From: Streptomyces agglomeratus
GTDB lineage: Bacteria > Actinomycetota > Actinomycetes > Streptomycetales > Streptomycetaceae
DNA: 64,000 bases
Reading direction: 5' to 3'
Assembly: GCF_001746415.1 (NCBI RefSeq)
Contig: NZ_MEHJ01000001.1
Span: forward strand, 3,369,001 to 3,433,000
This document shows positions 1-10,229 of the stretch, piece by piece. The number at the start of each line of letters is the position of its first letter. Positions within the stretch are counted from its first letter, which is position 1. A program made the position numbers and the translations under genes. The notes under the pieces are model-generated. The model was given only the letters and a program-made list of their open reading frames with translations. It ran no database searches and had not been told where the DNA came from.

Positions 1-1495
<1,495 letters not shown>

Positions 1496-1517
1496 TCAAA
1501 AGCAATCTTCGGGCGAA

Positions 1518-1826
1518 TTACTTCTCGATGATCGCGAGCACGTCGCGAGCCGAGAGGACGAGGTACTCCTCGCCGCTGTACTTCACCTCGGTGCCGCCGT
1601 ACTTGCTGTACAGCACGACATCGCCGACGGATACGTCGAGCGGCAGGCGCTCGCCGTTCTCGAAGCGGCCCGGGCCCACGGCCAGGACGACGCCCTCCTG
1701 GGGCTTCTCCTTGGCGGTGTCCGGAATGACCAGGCCAGAGGCCGTGGTCTGCTCGGCGTCGAGCGGCTGGACCACAATGCGGTCCTCGAGCGGCTTGATG
1801 GCAACCTTGGAGCTGGTGGTCGTCAC
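1518..1826 (-). CDS. groES: Co-chaperonin GroES (10 kDa)
   Basis: Heptameric lid of the GroEL chaperonin. The 102-residue product has the family core KPLEDRIVV at the N-terminus, the mobile-loop region ([12 protein letters not shown]) that docks onto GroEL, and a C-terminal [13 protein letters not shown] strand. The start is GTG at 1824-1826, preceded by a G-rich ribosome site in the CCGAAGGGGGAGACC leader on the minus strand. First gene of the groES-groEL1 operon, downstream of two CIRCE elements, so heat-shock control by HrcA is expected from family knowledge. Confidence 0.97.
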   Translation of the reverse strand: MTTTSSKVAIKPLEDRIVVQPLDAEQTTASGLVIPDTAKEKPQEGVVLAVGPGRFENGERLPLDVSVGDVVLYSKYGGTEVKYSGEEYLVLSARDVLAIIEK

Positions 1827-1927
1827 GGTCCGGTCTCCCCCTTCGGAGATCTCACGGGGTTAACTGATGTGGGGTGGCGACCAGGTGGATCCGTCGTCGC
1901 GGGTGCCGGACCTGCCCGTCGCTACTG

Positions 1928-1954
1928 TTGGCACTCCCCAGTGGAGAGTGCCAA
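1928..1954 (-). promoter_or_regulatory. CIRCE operator 1 (HrcA site)
   Basis: TTGGCACTC (1928-1936), nine-base spacer, GAGTGCCAA (1946-1954): a perfect 9-9-9 inverted repeat matching the CIRCE consensus. It lies just downstream of the -10 box, where bound HrcA would block transcription start. Confidence 0.93.
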
Positions 1955-1959
1955 CGCCG

Positions 1960-1988
1960 AGACTATGACGCGGTTAGCACTCGGTCAA
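1960..1988 (-). promoter_or_regulatory. groES-groEL1 promoter
   Basis: On the minus strand TTGACC (1983-1988) and TAGTCT (1960-1965) are separated by 17 bases, a good match to the vegetative HrdB-type promoter. The -35 box sits inside the second CIRCE element and the -10 lies between the two operators. Confidence 0.85.
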
Positions 1989-2000
1989 GCGGAGTGCCAA
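1974..2000 (-). promoter_or_regulatory. CIRCE operator 2 (HrcA site)
   Basis: TTAGCACTC (1974-1982), nine-base spacer, GAGTGCCAA (1992-2000). One arm mismatch compared with the first copy. It spans the -35 hexamer, so occupancy would directly occlude RNA polymerase. Confidence 0.92.
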
Positions 2001-2077
2001 TCCGGCGCCGCCGTACGTGTAGGCGAACGGCCCCCCACCGGGGTCAGGGGCAGTCCTCCGGCCGGGCGCGCCATGGC

Positions 2078-2932
2078 TCAGAGGTAGTCCTCCAGCCGCG
2101 CCACTGCGAACCCCTGCTCCTGGATCCGGCGCAGCATCCGGGTCGTCATCTCGGTGATCGTCGCCCCCTTGAGCTCGGCCGGCCCCCGAAAGTGCGCCAG
2201 CACGATGTCGCCCGGCCGCAGCCGGTCGCCGTGCGCGTACCGCAGGTCGTTGATCTGCATCGACGCCCCCCACAGCACCACCGCCTCGGCCCCGCAGTCG
2301 CCCGCCGCGCGCAGTGTCTGGTTGTTGTACGCCCCGTACGGCGGCCGGAAGAGCCGCGGCCTGACCCCGAACCGGGCCTCCAGACGGTCCTGCTGGCCGC
2401 AGATCTGGGCGCGCTGTCCGGTGTACGGGAGGCCGGGCAGGTAGGTGTGGTCGATGGTGTGGTTCTGCACCGTGCTGAGCCCGCCGCCCGCCCGGCGCAG
2501 CCGGTCGAAGTGGTCGTACCCGGGCGAGGCGACGCTGTCCGTCAGGAACATGCTGATCGGCAGATTGAGCTCGTCCACCATGCGCACGAACCGCGGGTCG
2601 CGCTCGGCGCCGTCGTCGAAGGTCAGGAAGACGACCTTGTCGCGGGTCGGTACGCGGTCCACGACGAAGGGGCGTGCCGGTTTGCGGACCGGGGGCGCCG
2701 GCGCCGGAAGCAGTGGCGCCGGCAGGCCCCACCGCGCGTGCGCCGCGGCGCGCGGGGCCGGGGGGGCGTGCGCCGGGCGCGCCGCCGCTTGCGTGTCCCG
2801 GGTCTTCGGGGCGACGCTGCGCACCGCCTTCCTCCCCAGCCGCTCGATCGGCTCCACGGACTGCGCGCAGCCGGTGAGCGCCAGCGCACCGGCCGCCAGC
2901 AGTCCGGCCGCGAGCCGGTGCGCGCGCCTCAC
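2078..2932 (-). CDS. NodB-type polysaccharide deacetylase lipoprotein
   Basis: Predicted extracytoplasmic lipoprotein of 284 residues. A short signal peptide ends in the lipobox LTGC (Cys22), then comes a Pro/Ala-rich linker (about 45-90) and a NodB/CE4 domain: motif 1 TFDDG with the Asp pair at 106-107, metal-binding HTIDH at 158-162, and RPPYG at 196-200. The family removes acetyl groups from N-acetylated sugars of peptidoglycan or polysaccharide; the substrate here is unknown. The chosen GTG start (2930-2932) overlaps the upstream stop codon as GTGA, pointing to translational coupling. The open frame continues far upstream, but those longer starts run through the preceding genes and were rejected. 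Confidence 0.88.
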   Translation of the reverse strand: MRRAHRLAAGLLAAGALALTGCAQSVEPIERLGRKAVRSVAPKTRDTQAAARPAHAPPAPRAAAHARWGLPAPLLPAPAPPVRKPARPFVVDRVPTRDKVVFLTFDDGAERDPRFVRMVDELNLPISMFLTDSVASPGYDHFDRLRRAGGGLSTVQNHTIDHTYLPGLPYTGQRAQICGQQDRLEARFGVRPRLFRPPYGAYNNQTLRAAGDCGAEAVVLWGASMQINDLRYAHGDRLRPGDIVLAHFRGPAELKGATITEMTTRMLRRIQEQGFAVARLEDYL

Positions 2933-3840
2933 AGGTAGTCCTCCAGCCTGGCGACCGCGTACCCCTTCGCCGTGACCGTCTTCATGACCCGCCGGATCAT
3001 GTCCGGCATGGTGCCCTTCCACTCCCCCTTGCCGCGGAAGTGCGTGAGGATGATGTCGCCGGGATGCAGGTCGCGGTCCCATTCCCGCCACTCCATCCGG
3101 TCCGGGAACGCCTCGGCCGCCCACAGCGGTACGGCCTTGATGCCGCAGGAGCGGGCGGCGCGCAGGGTGTCGGCGTTGTAGTTGCCGTACGGCGGCCTGA
3201 AGAGCCGGGGGCGCTTGCCGTACCTCTTCTCGATGACGTCCTGCATCCCGCAGATCTCGCGCTTCTGCTGGGCGTAGGTGAGGCCGGGCATGTACCGGTG
3301 GTTGAGGGTGTGGTTGTGCAGGGACACACCTCGCCCCTGCATCCGCTGGAAGTAGGCGTAGTTCTCGCGCACCAGGTAGTTGCTGAGGAACGCGCTGTAG
3401 GGGATGCCCAGCTCGGTCATCATCCTCAGCAGCTTCGGGTCCTTCTCCGCGCCGTCGTCCATCGTCAGGAAGACCACCCGCTCCTTGACCGGGACGGTGG
3501 TGAAGACGGGCGGCAGCCCCGGGCCCGCGCTGAAGCCCTTGCGGGTGGTGATCTTCGGTTTGACCGCGGGCGGCGGGGGCGCGGCGAGCGGGGTCCGCGC
3601 CAGCCCCCATTTCCTGGCGGCGGCGACGCGAAGGGTCTGGGCGCGCCGCAGCCGTTCGGCGTACCCGGCCAGATCCCGGGCCGGTCCCTGCCGGTCGGCC
3701 TGCTGCTGGCCGGCGGCGGGTGCGGCGGGCGCGCCCCGCTCGGGCGGGTCGGCGGCCCCGCCCGCGCATCCGGATCCGATGGCGGAGGCGAGGAGCACGG
3801 CCAGGACCATACGGACCTGCTTGCTCCCCTTCCTCGTCAT
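2929..3840 (-). CDS. NodB-type polysaccharide deacetylase lipoprotein
   Basis: Paralogue of the downstream deacetylase, 303 residues. The signal peptide ends at a weaker lipobox (IGSGC, Cys25), followed by an Ala/Pro/Gln-rich linker and a CE4 domain with TMDDG (Met instead of the usual Phe), HTLNH and RPPYG. All metal ligands and the catalytic Asp are retained, so it is probably active. ATG at 3838-3840 was chosen because it has an AAGGAAG ribosome site and gives a clean signal peptide; an upstream in-frame ATG at 3948 has neither. It heads a two-gene unit with the next gene and diverges from the methyltransferase gene. Confidence 0.87.
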   Translation of the reverse strand: MTRKGSKQVRMVLAVLLASAIGSGCAGGAADPPERGAPAAPAAGQQQADRQGPARDLAGYAERLRRAQTLRVAAARKWGLARTPLAAPPPPAVKPKITTRKGFSAGPGLPPVFTTVPVKERVVFLTMDDGAEKDPKLLRMMTELGIPYSAFLSNYLVRENYAYFQRMQGRGVSLHNHTLNHRYMPGLTYAQQKREICGMQDVIEKRYGKRPRLFRPPYGNYNADTLRAARSCGIKAVPLWAAEAFPDRMEWREWDRDLHPGDIILTHFRGKGEWKGTMPDMIRRVMKTVTAKGYAVARLEDYL

Positions 3841-3958
3841 TTCTTCCTTTTGTCGTACTAGTTGCATGGCTTTGGATACTGGCAGCGCGCGGCGGTGTCG
3901 CCCCGGCGACACCGCGACCGGGCACGCACGGTCCCCCGGCTGGCCCACAATTGACCGG

Positions 3959-5257
3959 GTGAACGACCTCGCAGCCTCCGACGCCCCGGATTCCTCGCAC
4001 GCCCCTGACTCGCCTCAGGCCCCTGACTCGCCTCAGCCTCCTGACTCGCCTCCGGTTCCTGACTCGCCGCAAGCCCCGGACGCCACCGGCGCCCTGGAGT
4101 CCTTCGCCGCCCTGCGCACCGAGGAGGGCCGCGCCCTGCTCGCCGCGCTCCGCGACCACGACCCCGCCGACGAGCTGGCGACCGCGACCCGGCTGCGCCG
4201 CGAGCACCCCGCCGCGCTCGTCTCGGCCGCGCTCGGGCAGGCGCGGCTGCGGCAGCGGGCGGTGGCCAAGTTCGGCGCCGAGGACGCGTACCGGATGTTC
4301 TTCACCCCCAACGGCGTCGAGCAGGCCACCCGCACGGCGGTGGCGACGTACCGCGCCGGGCGCTTCGCCGCACTCGGCGTACGGAGCGTCGCGGACCTCT
4401 GCTGCGGCATCGGCGGCGACGCGATCGCGCTGGCCCGCGCCGGGATCTCCGTCCTGGCCGTCGACCGCGACCCGCTGACGGCGGAGGTGGCCCGCGCGAA
4501 CGCGGAGGCGCTGGGCCTGTCCGCGCTCGTCGAGGTCCGCTGCGCCGATGTGACCACCGTCGACACCTCCGCGTACGACGCCGTCTTCGTCGACCCGGCG
4601 CGGCGCGGCGGCCGCGGCCGCATCTTCGACCCCGAGGCGTACTCCCCGCCGCTGTCCTGGGCGATCGGGGCGGCCCGTACGTCCGCGCACGCCGCCCTGA
4701 AGATCGCTCCGGGCGTCCCGCACGAGGCGGTGCCCGACGACGCCGAGGCGGAGTGGATCTCCGACGGCGGGGACGTGAAGGAAGCGGTGTTCTGGTTCGG
4801 TACGGACCCCGGGGCGGTCCGCGCCACGCTGCTTCCCGGCCCGCACTCCCTGGTCGGCACCGGGCTGCCCGACCCCGAGCCGGGCGAGGTCGGCCGCTAC
4901 CTCTACGAGCCGGACGGCGCGGTCATCCGCTCGCACCTGGTGGCGGAGGTGGCGCGGCAGGTGGGCGGGCGCCTCATCGACGAGACGATCGCGTACATCA
5001 CGGCCGACGAGCTCCACCGGACGCCGTACGCCACCGCGTACGAGATCACGGACCGGATGCCCTTCGGCCTGAAGAAGCTCAAGGCGCTGCTGCGGGAGCG
5101 GGGCGTCGGCGTACTGACCGTGAAGAAGCGCGGCTCGGCGATCGAGCCGGAGGAACTGCGCCGCAAGATGAAGCTGTCGGGGCCGCACTCCGCCACGGTC
5201 TTCCTTACGCGGGTGGCGGGCGCCCCGACGGTACTGATCGGCCACCCGGCCCGGTGA
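3959..5257 (+). CDS. Class I SAM-dependent methyltransferase with THUMP-like C-terminal domain
   Basis: A 432-residue cytosolic protein. A Rossmann methyltransferase domain is shown by the SAM-binding loop DLCCGIGGDAIALA, the acidic VDRDP after beta-2, and a VDPARRGGR motif that occupies the place of a catalytic DPPY-like motif. A C-terminal THUMP-like domain follows, which in related proteins suggests an RNA substrate. The N-terminus has about six degenerate hexapeptides of the form PDSPQA, encoded by an 18-base tandem repeat. Start: GTG at 3959-3961, because the frame upstream runs through the divergent promoter region. Its exact substrate is not predictable from sequence. Confidence 0.85.
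   Translation: MNDLAASDAPDSSHAPDSPQAPDSPQPPDSPPVPDSPQAPDATGALESFAALRTEEGRALLAALRDHDPADELATATRLRREHPAALVSAALGQARLRQRAVAKFGAEDAYRMFFTPNGVEQATRTAVATYRAGRFAALGVRSVADLCCGIGGDAIALARAGISVLAVDRDPLTAEVARANAEALGLSALVEVRCADVTTVDTSAYDAVFVDPARRGGRGRIFDPEAYSPPLSWAIGAARTSAHAALKIAPGVPHEAVPDDAEAEWISDGGDVKEAVFWFGTDPGAVRATLLPGPHSLVGTGLPDPEPGEVGRYLYEPDGAVIRSHLVAEVARQVGGRLIDETIAYITADELHRTPYATAYEITDRMPFGLKKLKALLRERGVGVLTVKKRGSAIEPEELRRKMKLSGPHSATVFLTRVAGAPTVLIGHPAR
3985..4092 (+). repeat. 18-bp tandem repeat inside the methyltransferase gene
   Basis: About six imperfect copies of an 18-base unit (core CCTGACTCGCCTCAG) run head to tail from 3985 to 4092, in frame with the gene, giving Pro/Asp/Ser-rich hexapeptides. 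Such a tract can change copy number by slippage without shifting the frame. Confidence 0.8.
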
Positions 5258-5345
5258 CCGGAGGGCCGCCCACGGCCCGGCGACCGGGAGCCCGGTGACA
5301 TGAGGGCCGCCCGGCGGCCCGGTGACCGGGAGCGCCGCCCACGGC
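5250..5345. repeat. Imperfect GC-rich direct repeats in intergenic space
   Basis: Two to three degenerate copies of a unit containing CCCGGTGAC, GGGCCGCCC and CGACCGGGAG follow the methyltransferase stop. Their arms are also partly self-complementary, so the stretch may end transcription of the plus-strand gene, but there is no T run. Confidence 0.35.
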
Positions 5346-5415
5346 GCGCGTCCCGGTTCCCGACGGCGGCCGCCGGGCTCGCAGCGACCGCTCCGGCGGC
5401 CGACGCCCGCCGGAC

Positions 5416-6060
5416 TCAGACCTTCGCGCCGCTCCTCGCGCCCACCGGTCCCACCCGCACCGCCCACCGGTAGTGCCCCACGGCCTTCGCCGCGCCGATG
5501 AGCCCGGCCACCCACAGGATGACGCCGAGCCCGAAGGAGAAGACCGCGTCCACGTACGTCTCGGACCCCGGCCGCGCCGTCACGGCGAAGCCCAGCGACG
5601 ACCACAGGCCGAGCCCGCACACCACCAGCGCCGACAGCAGCCACGCGAGGCTGAGCCCGGGAAGCCGCCACCGCGTGGCCGACAGGCCGTACTCGCGCCC
5701 CACCTCGGCCCAGGCCACCAGCAGCTGACGGATCGTACGGTCGCGGCGCACGCCCATCCCGAGGAAGATCCAGCAGGTCACGACGCCCGCCAGCCCGATC
5801 GCGCCGAAGCCCGCGGCGAAGACGGCGGTCAGCGGGTCGCCCGGCCCCTCGAACGATTCGAGGGCCGCCCCGACCATCCCCCACCCGAGCGCGGCGCCGC
5901 CCACCAGCAGCCAGAACCGCACCCACCGCCCCGGACCGAGCCCCCGTGCGGTCAGCTCGTCCATGGCCCGCTCCCGGTCGGCGCTCATCGCCTCGGGACC
6001 GGGCCAGGCCCGGAGGTGCTGGGGCGGCGGGGGCGGAGGCAGCGGCGTACGGCGAGACAT
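5416..6060 (-). CDS. Four-helix membrane protein of unknown function
   Basis: 214 residues starting MSRRTPLPPPPPPQH. A Pro-rich cytosolic N-terminus is followed by four hydrophobic segments (near residues 58-80, 92-118, 145-170 and 182-202) separated by basic loops such as RRDRTIRQ. No recognised domain or catalytic motif. Start at ATG 6058-6060, since upstream in-frame starts would overlap the adjacent gene. Convergent with the methyltransferase gene. Confidence 0.75.
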   Translation of the reverse strand: MSRRTPLPPPPPPQHLRAWPGPEAMSADRERAMDELTARGLGPGRWVRFWLLVGGAALGWGMVGAALESFEGPGDPLTAVFAAGFGAIGLAGVVTCWIFLGMGVRRDRTIRQLLVAWAEVGREYGLSATRWRLPGLSLAWLLSALVVCGLGLWSSLGFAVTARPGSETYVDAVFSFGLGVILWVAGLIGAAKAVGHYRWAVRVGPVGARSGAKV

Positions 6061-6127
6061 GAGCACGACACTACCCAGTGCCCCGGAGGAACCGGCGCCC
6101 CGGAGGACCAGTGCCGCAAAGGCCGGC

Positions 6128-6387
6128 TCAGGCCCCTTCGACCGCCTCGAAGCGCCAACGGTGGACCGGCCGCGCGAGCAACCCGGCATCGGGCTCCGGC
6201 AGTTCCGGAAGCACGGCGTCGTACTCCGCGTCCCACCACGTCAGTACGAGCACCCGGTCCTGCGGGGCCCGCAGGATCTCCCGTCGCACCGGCTCCGCCG
6301 CCAGGGCCCGCGCCCGCGCCCGCGCCCACTCCAGCAGTTCCTCGCCCCGCCCCTCGGCGGCGCGGGCCTCCCACATCAGCGCGACGG

Positions 6388-6391
<4 letters not shown>
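6128..6391 (-). CDS. Small conserved protein, coupled to tsaD
   Basis: 87 residues, beginning [14 protein letters not shown], with a long Arg/Ala/Glu helix and a C-terminal RWRFEAVEG. The pattern (short strand, helix, [11 protein letters not shown] strand) resembles a ferredoxin-like alpha/beta-barrel subunit, but I recognise no family. The ATG (6389-6391) overlaps the tsaD stop as ATGA, so it is translationally coupled and the last gene of this run. Confidence 0.75.
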
Positions 6392-7483
<1,092 letters not shown>

Positions 7484-7491
<8 letters not shown>

Positions 7492-7999
7492 GGTGAATCT
7501 CGGTTCCTTGTACGGAGGCGGCGGGGTCCGCCGGGTCGGTCGTCGTCGTCAGCCGCATCACGAGCGCGTCGATGTTGCCGGGCTGGTAGTAGCCGCGCCG
7601 GAAGCCGATCGGCTCGAAGCCGAAGCGCTCGTACAGCTTCTGCGCGCGGGTGTTGTCGACGCGCACTTCGAGGAGCACCTCGGCGCATTCGAACGCGGTC
7701 GCGTGTCCCAGCAGGTCGGTGAGCAGCCGGGACCCGAGCCCGGTCCCCCACTGGTCCTTCGCTACGGCGATGGTCTGTACGTCGCCGAGCCCCCCGGCGG
7801 CGGCGAGTCCGGCGTACCCGACGACGCGGCCCGCCTCCTCGGCCACCACATAGCGGCGGGTCGCCCCCGGTCCGCGCGCGTGCGCCAGCTCGGACCAGAA
7901 CATGCCGGGCGACCAGGCGTCCTCGGGGAACAGCTCCCGTTCCAGTGCGAGCACCGGATCGAGGTCCCACCAGCGCATTTCCCTCAGCACCGCGGTCAC
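7484..7999 (-). CDS. rimI: Ribosomal protein bS18-alanine N-acetyltransferase RimI
   Basis: GNAT acetyltransferase of 171 residues that acetylates the N-terminal alanine of ribosomal protein S18 in characterised relatives. Visible features are the acetyl-CoA pyrophosphate loop ([16 protein letters not shown]), [20 protein letters not shown] and the RRGYY tail near the C-terminus. The GTG start at 7997-7999 overlaps the tsaB stop as GTGA. Position between tsaB and tsaD is the conserved order in actinobacteria, which supports the assignment over a generic GNAT. Confidence 0.9.
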
Positions 8000-8649
8000 T
8001 TGGGAGTGACCACCTTGTAGTTCTTCGGGACCTGCGCGTCGGGGCGGCGGAGGTACAGCGGCAGCGGCGGCAGGAACGGCTCCCCCGCCGCGAGCTTCTC
8101 GGCGGCCAGCGACGCCAGCGCGCCCGCCGACTGGTGCTCGGGGCCGCGCGCGTCCCCGAACGCCTCGGGGTAGAGGAGCGCCCCGGAGCCGACCACCGGC
8201 AGGTCCGCGAGCTGCTCCGCGATGTCGGCGGGCCGGTCGACGGCGGGCTCGGACACGCGGGTGCGGGCGTCGTCGTAGCGCGCCCAGTAGACCTCCTTGC
8301 GGCGCGCGTCGGTGGCCACGGCGAAGGGGCCGGTGAGCCCGGCGGCGTACGCGAGTCCGTCCAGGGTGCACAGGCCGTGGACCGGCACTCCGAGCACGAG
8401 GCCGAAGGTCTCGGCCGTCGCGAGCCCGACGCGCAGGCCGGTGTACGGGCCGGGGCCGACGCCGACGACCACCCCCGTCACGGCATCGAGTTTCAGACCG
8501 GCTTCGGCGAGCACCCGGTCGACGGTGGGCAGCAGCAGCTCCCCGTGACGGCGGGCGTCGACCTGGCCGGCTTCGGCGACGACGGACTCACCGTCGTGGA
8601 GGGCGACGGTGACGGCTGGGGTGGCGGTATCAACGGCGAGCAGGAGCAC
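7996..8649 (-). CDS. tsaB: tRNA t6A biosynthesis protein TsaB
   Basis: 217-residue ASKHA-fold partner and activator of TsaD. It has the N-terminal LLLAVDTATPAVTVAL and the VGVGPGPYTGLRVGLATA segment typical of TsaB, and lacks the metal-ligand His pair of TsaD. Directly upstream of rimI with a 4-base overlap. The C-terminal PLYLRRPDAQVPK is also a family mark. Confidence 0.94.
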   Translation of the reverse strand: MLLLAVDTATPAVTVALHDGESVVAEAGQVDARRHGELLLPTVDRVLAEAGLKLDAVTGVVVGVGPGPYTGLRVGLATAETFGLVLGVPVHGLCTLDGLAYAAGLTGPFAVATDARRKEVYWARYDDARTRVSEPAVDRPADIAEQLADLPVVGSGALLYPEAFGDARGPEHQSAGALASLAAEKLAAGEPFLPPLPLYLRRPDAQVPKNYKVVTPK

Positions 8650-8761
8650 ACAAACAGCCTACGGCCCGCGCTCGGGGAGCCCTGCGTCCCCCGTCCCTCC
8701 CGCCTCCTGCTGCTACCGTCACCACAAATACGCGCGTGGTACGAACATGAGGTGGAGCAAG

Positions 8762-9331
8762 GTGGCTAGGAGCAGCTCGGGAATCGTGGCCGGGCTCACC
8801 GCGGCAGCCGTGGCGGCGGTCGCCTTCCTCGCCTACCAGGCGTCGGCGAACGCCCCCTCGCCCGACCGGCTCGCCGCGGCCGGCTCCGGCAAGAAGCCCG
8901 CGGCGCACGCCACGAACCCGCCCAAGGCACCGGCCAAGCCGAAGGACGTACTCGCCGTTCCGGCCCAGTCGGGCACGGGAACGCGCGTCGTCTACTCGCT
9001 GGCCGAGCGGCGGGTGTGGCTGGTGAACGGCGCGGGCAAGGCCACCAGGACGTTCCAGGTCGCGCCGAGCACGGTCAGCCCGCCGCCCGGCACGTACGCG
9101 GTGGGCTCCCGCTCGGGGGTCATCACCGGCTCCGACGGCGTGGAGGTCGAACACGTCGTACGGTTCGCGACGGTCGAGGGCGTGCCGATCGGCTTCAGCG
9201 CCGCGGTCGACGGGACGATTCCGAGCCCGGACCCGAAGAGCAAGACCGGCGGCGTCCGCATGCTGCGCCCCGACGGCGACGCGCTGTGGAGCTTCGCGAC
9301 GGTCGGCGTGAAGGTCGTAGTCGTCCCGTAA
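8762..9331 (+). CDS. Exported YkuD-like protein, probably catalytically inactive L,D-transpeptidase homologue
   Basis: About 189 residues with an N-terminal membrane or signal segment (GIVAGLTAAAVAAVAFLAY), an Ala/Pro/Lys linker, and a C-terminal region reading like a YkuD fold: VVYSLAERRVWLVN, a GTYAVGSRSG turn and a closing LRPDGDALWSF strand. At the place where active enzymes have SHGCIRM this protein has GGVRM, so both the catalytic Cys and the preceding His are absent. A binding or structural role at the cell wall is more likely than transpeptidation. GTG 8762 is preceded by AGGTGG; ATG 8747 is an alternative start. Divergent from tsaB. Confidence 0.72.
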   Translation: MARSSSGIVAGLTAAAVAAVAFLAYQASANAPSPDRLAAAGSGKKPAAHATNPPKAPAKPKDVLAVPAQSGTGTRVVYSLAERRVWLVNGAGKATRTFQVAPSTVSPPPGTYAVGSRSGVITGSDGVEVEHVVRFATVEGVPIGFSAAVDGTIPSPDPKSKTGGVRMLRPDGDALWSFATVGVKVVVVP

Positions 9332-9418
9332 ATACGCTCGTAAGAGCTACGCGGCGTCCGTGAAGAGAGCCGGTCGGCGTCCCCGCGCACCAGGCGGCGC
9401 GCGCCGCCCCCAGGACAG

Positions 9419-9589
9419 CTACGCGGCGTCGCGCTGCCGCGCCGTGTGCTCGTCGGCAGGCTCCTCGGGCGCCTCGTCCTCCAGCGGCCGCTCTCTCGGC
9501 GGTGTGGAGACCGCTGTGGCTGCCGCGCACGAGGCCAGCAGGTCGTGCATGGAGAGAGGCCGGGTCGCGTCGCGTTCTGAAGCCGGCAT
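9419..9589 (-). CDS. Small acidic protein of unknown function (56 aa)
   Basis: ATG at 9587-9589 follows a perfect AGGAGG with a five-base spacer. The product begins MPASERDATRPLSMHDLL and ends in a charged tail (DEAPEEPADEHTARQRDAA) before a TAG at 9419. No transmembrane segment or known domain. It has its own palindromic site just upstream, so it is likely an independently regulated gene inserted between tsaE and tsaB in the otherwise continuous leftward run. Confidence 0.65.
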   Translation of the reverse strand: MPASERDATRPLSMHDLLASCAAATAVSTPPRERPLEDEAPEEPADEHTARQRDAA

Positions 9590-9620
9590 GGATGCCTCCT
9601 GGGCTCCGGTTGAGCAGGCG

Positions 9621-9640
9621 TGGTTAGGTAGACCTAACCA
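9621..9640 (-). promoter_or_regulatory. Perfect 9+2+9 palindrome, candidate operator
   Basis: TGGTTAGGT and ACCTAACCA flank a two-base centre. The site ends 31 bases upstream of the small gene's ATG, a suitable place for an operator. The TTAGGT and ACCTAA half-sites resemble those of iron (DmdR/IdeR) boxes, but the spacing is 2 rather than 7, so the regulator is unknown. There is no T run to suggest a terminator. Confidence 0.6.
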
Positions 9641-9716
9641 GTCTCGGTACCCATGTGACCACGCCCGGCCTCACCGGCGCAACATCTTGCCGACGTCTTG
9701 TCGGAACGTACGGACG

Positions 9717-10229
9717 TCAGACGCCCAGCGCGGCCAGGTCCTCGCCGGCCCAGCGCGCGCCGACGCCGCGCACCGTCACCTGACGCAGCTCGTCGTCGGT
9801 GTCCCCCACAGCCCGGTGGATGACCACGTGGAGCCGGTCGTCGGACAGCTCCTCGACCTTCCCGTCACCCCACTCGACCACCACGACCGAGTCCGGCAGC
9901 GAGACGTCGAGGTCGAGGTCCTCCATCTCGTCGAGCCCGCCGCCCAGGCGGTACGCGTCGACGTGCACCAGGGCCGGACCGCCGGTCAGCGAGGGGTGGA
10001 CGCGCGCGATGACGAATGTGGGAGAGGTCACGGCTCCGCGTACCCCGAGTCCCTCGCCGAGCCCGCGCGTCAGCGTCGTCTTGCCCGCGCCGAGCTCGCC
10101 GGTGAGCAGCACGAGATCGCCGGGCCGCAGCACTGCGGCGAGCCGGCGCCCGAACTCCTGCATCAGTTCGGGCGTGTGGACGGTGAGAACGGCGGTGACA
10201 TCAGCCGCCGGGCTGTGCGGTGCTTCCAT
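9717..10229 (-). CDS. tsaE: tRNA t6A biosynthesis ATPase TsaE
   Basis: P-loop ATPase that drives the TsaB-TsaD complex. The 170-residue product has the Walker A loop GELGAGKTTLTRGL, the SPTFV switch, VHVDAYRL and a Walker B-like VVVVEWGDG. ATG at 10227-10229 was preferred over an in-frame TTG nine bases upstream. The start lies inside the 3' end of the hydrolase gene (29-base overlap). Confidence 0.94.
   Translation of the reverse strand: MEAPHSPAADVTAVLTVHTPELMQEFGRRLAAVLRPGDLVLLTGELGAGKTTLTRGLGEGLGVRGAVTSPTFVIARVHPSLTGGPALVHVDAYRLGGGLDEMEDLDLDVSLPDSVVVVEWGDGKVEELSDDRLHVVIHRAVGDTDDELRQVTVRGVGARWAGEDLAALGV

Noticed and set aside
2078..5926. A single 1282-residue leftward open frame
   Set aside because: Only the end is real (deacetylase with signal peptide and lipobox). 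The upstream part runs antisense or out of frame through three other genes, a common effect of high GC.
9621..9640. The palindrome upstream of the 56-aa gene as a DmdR/IdeR iron box
   Set aside because: The half-sites look similar, but the spacing between TTAGGT and ACCTAA is 2 instead of 7 bases. It was kept only as an operator with unknown regulator.
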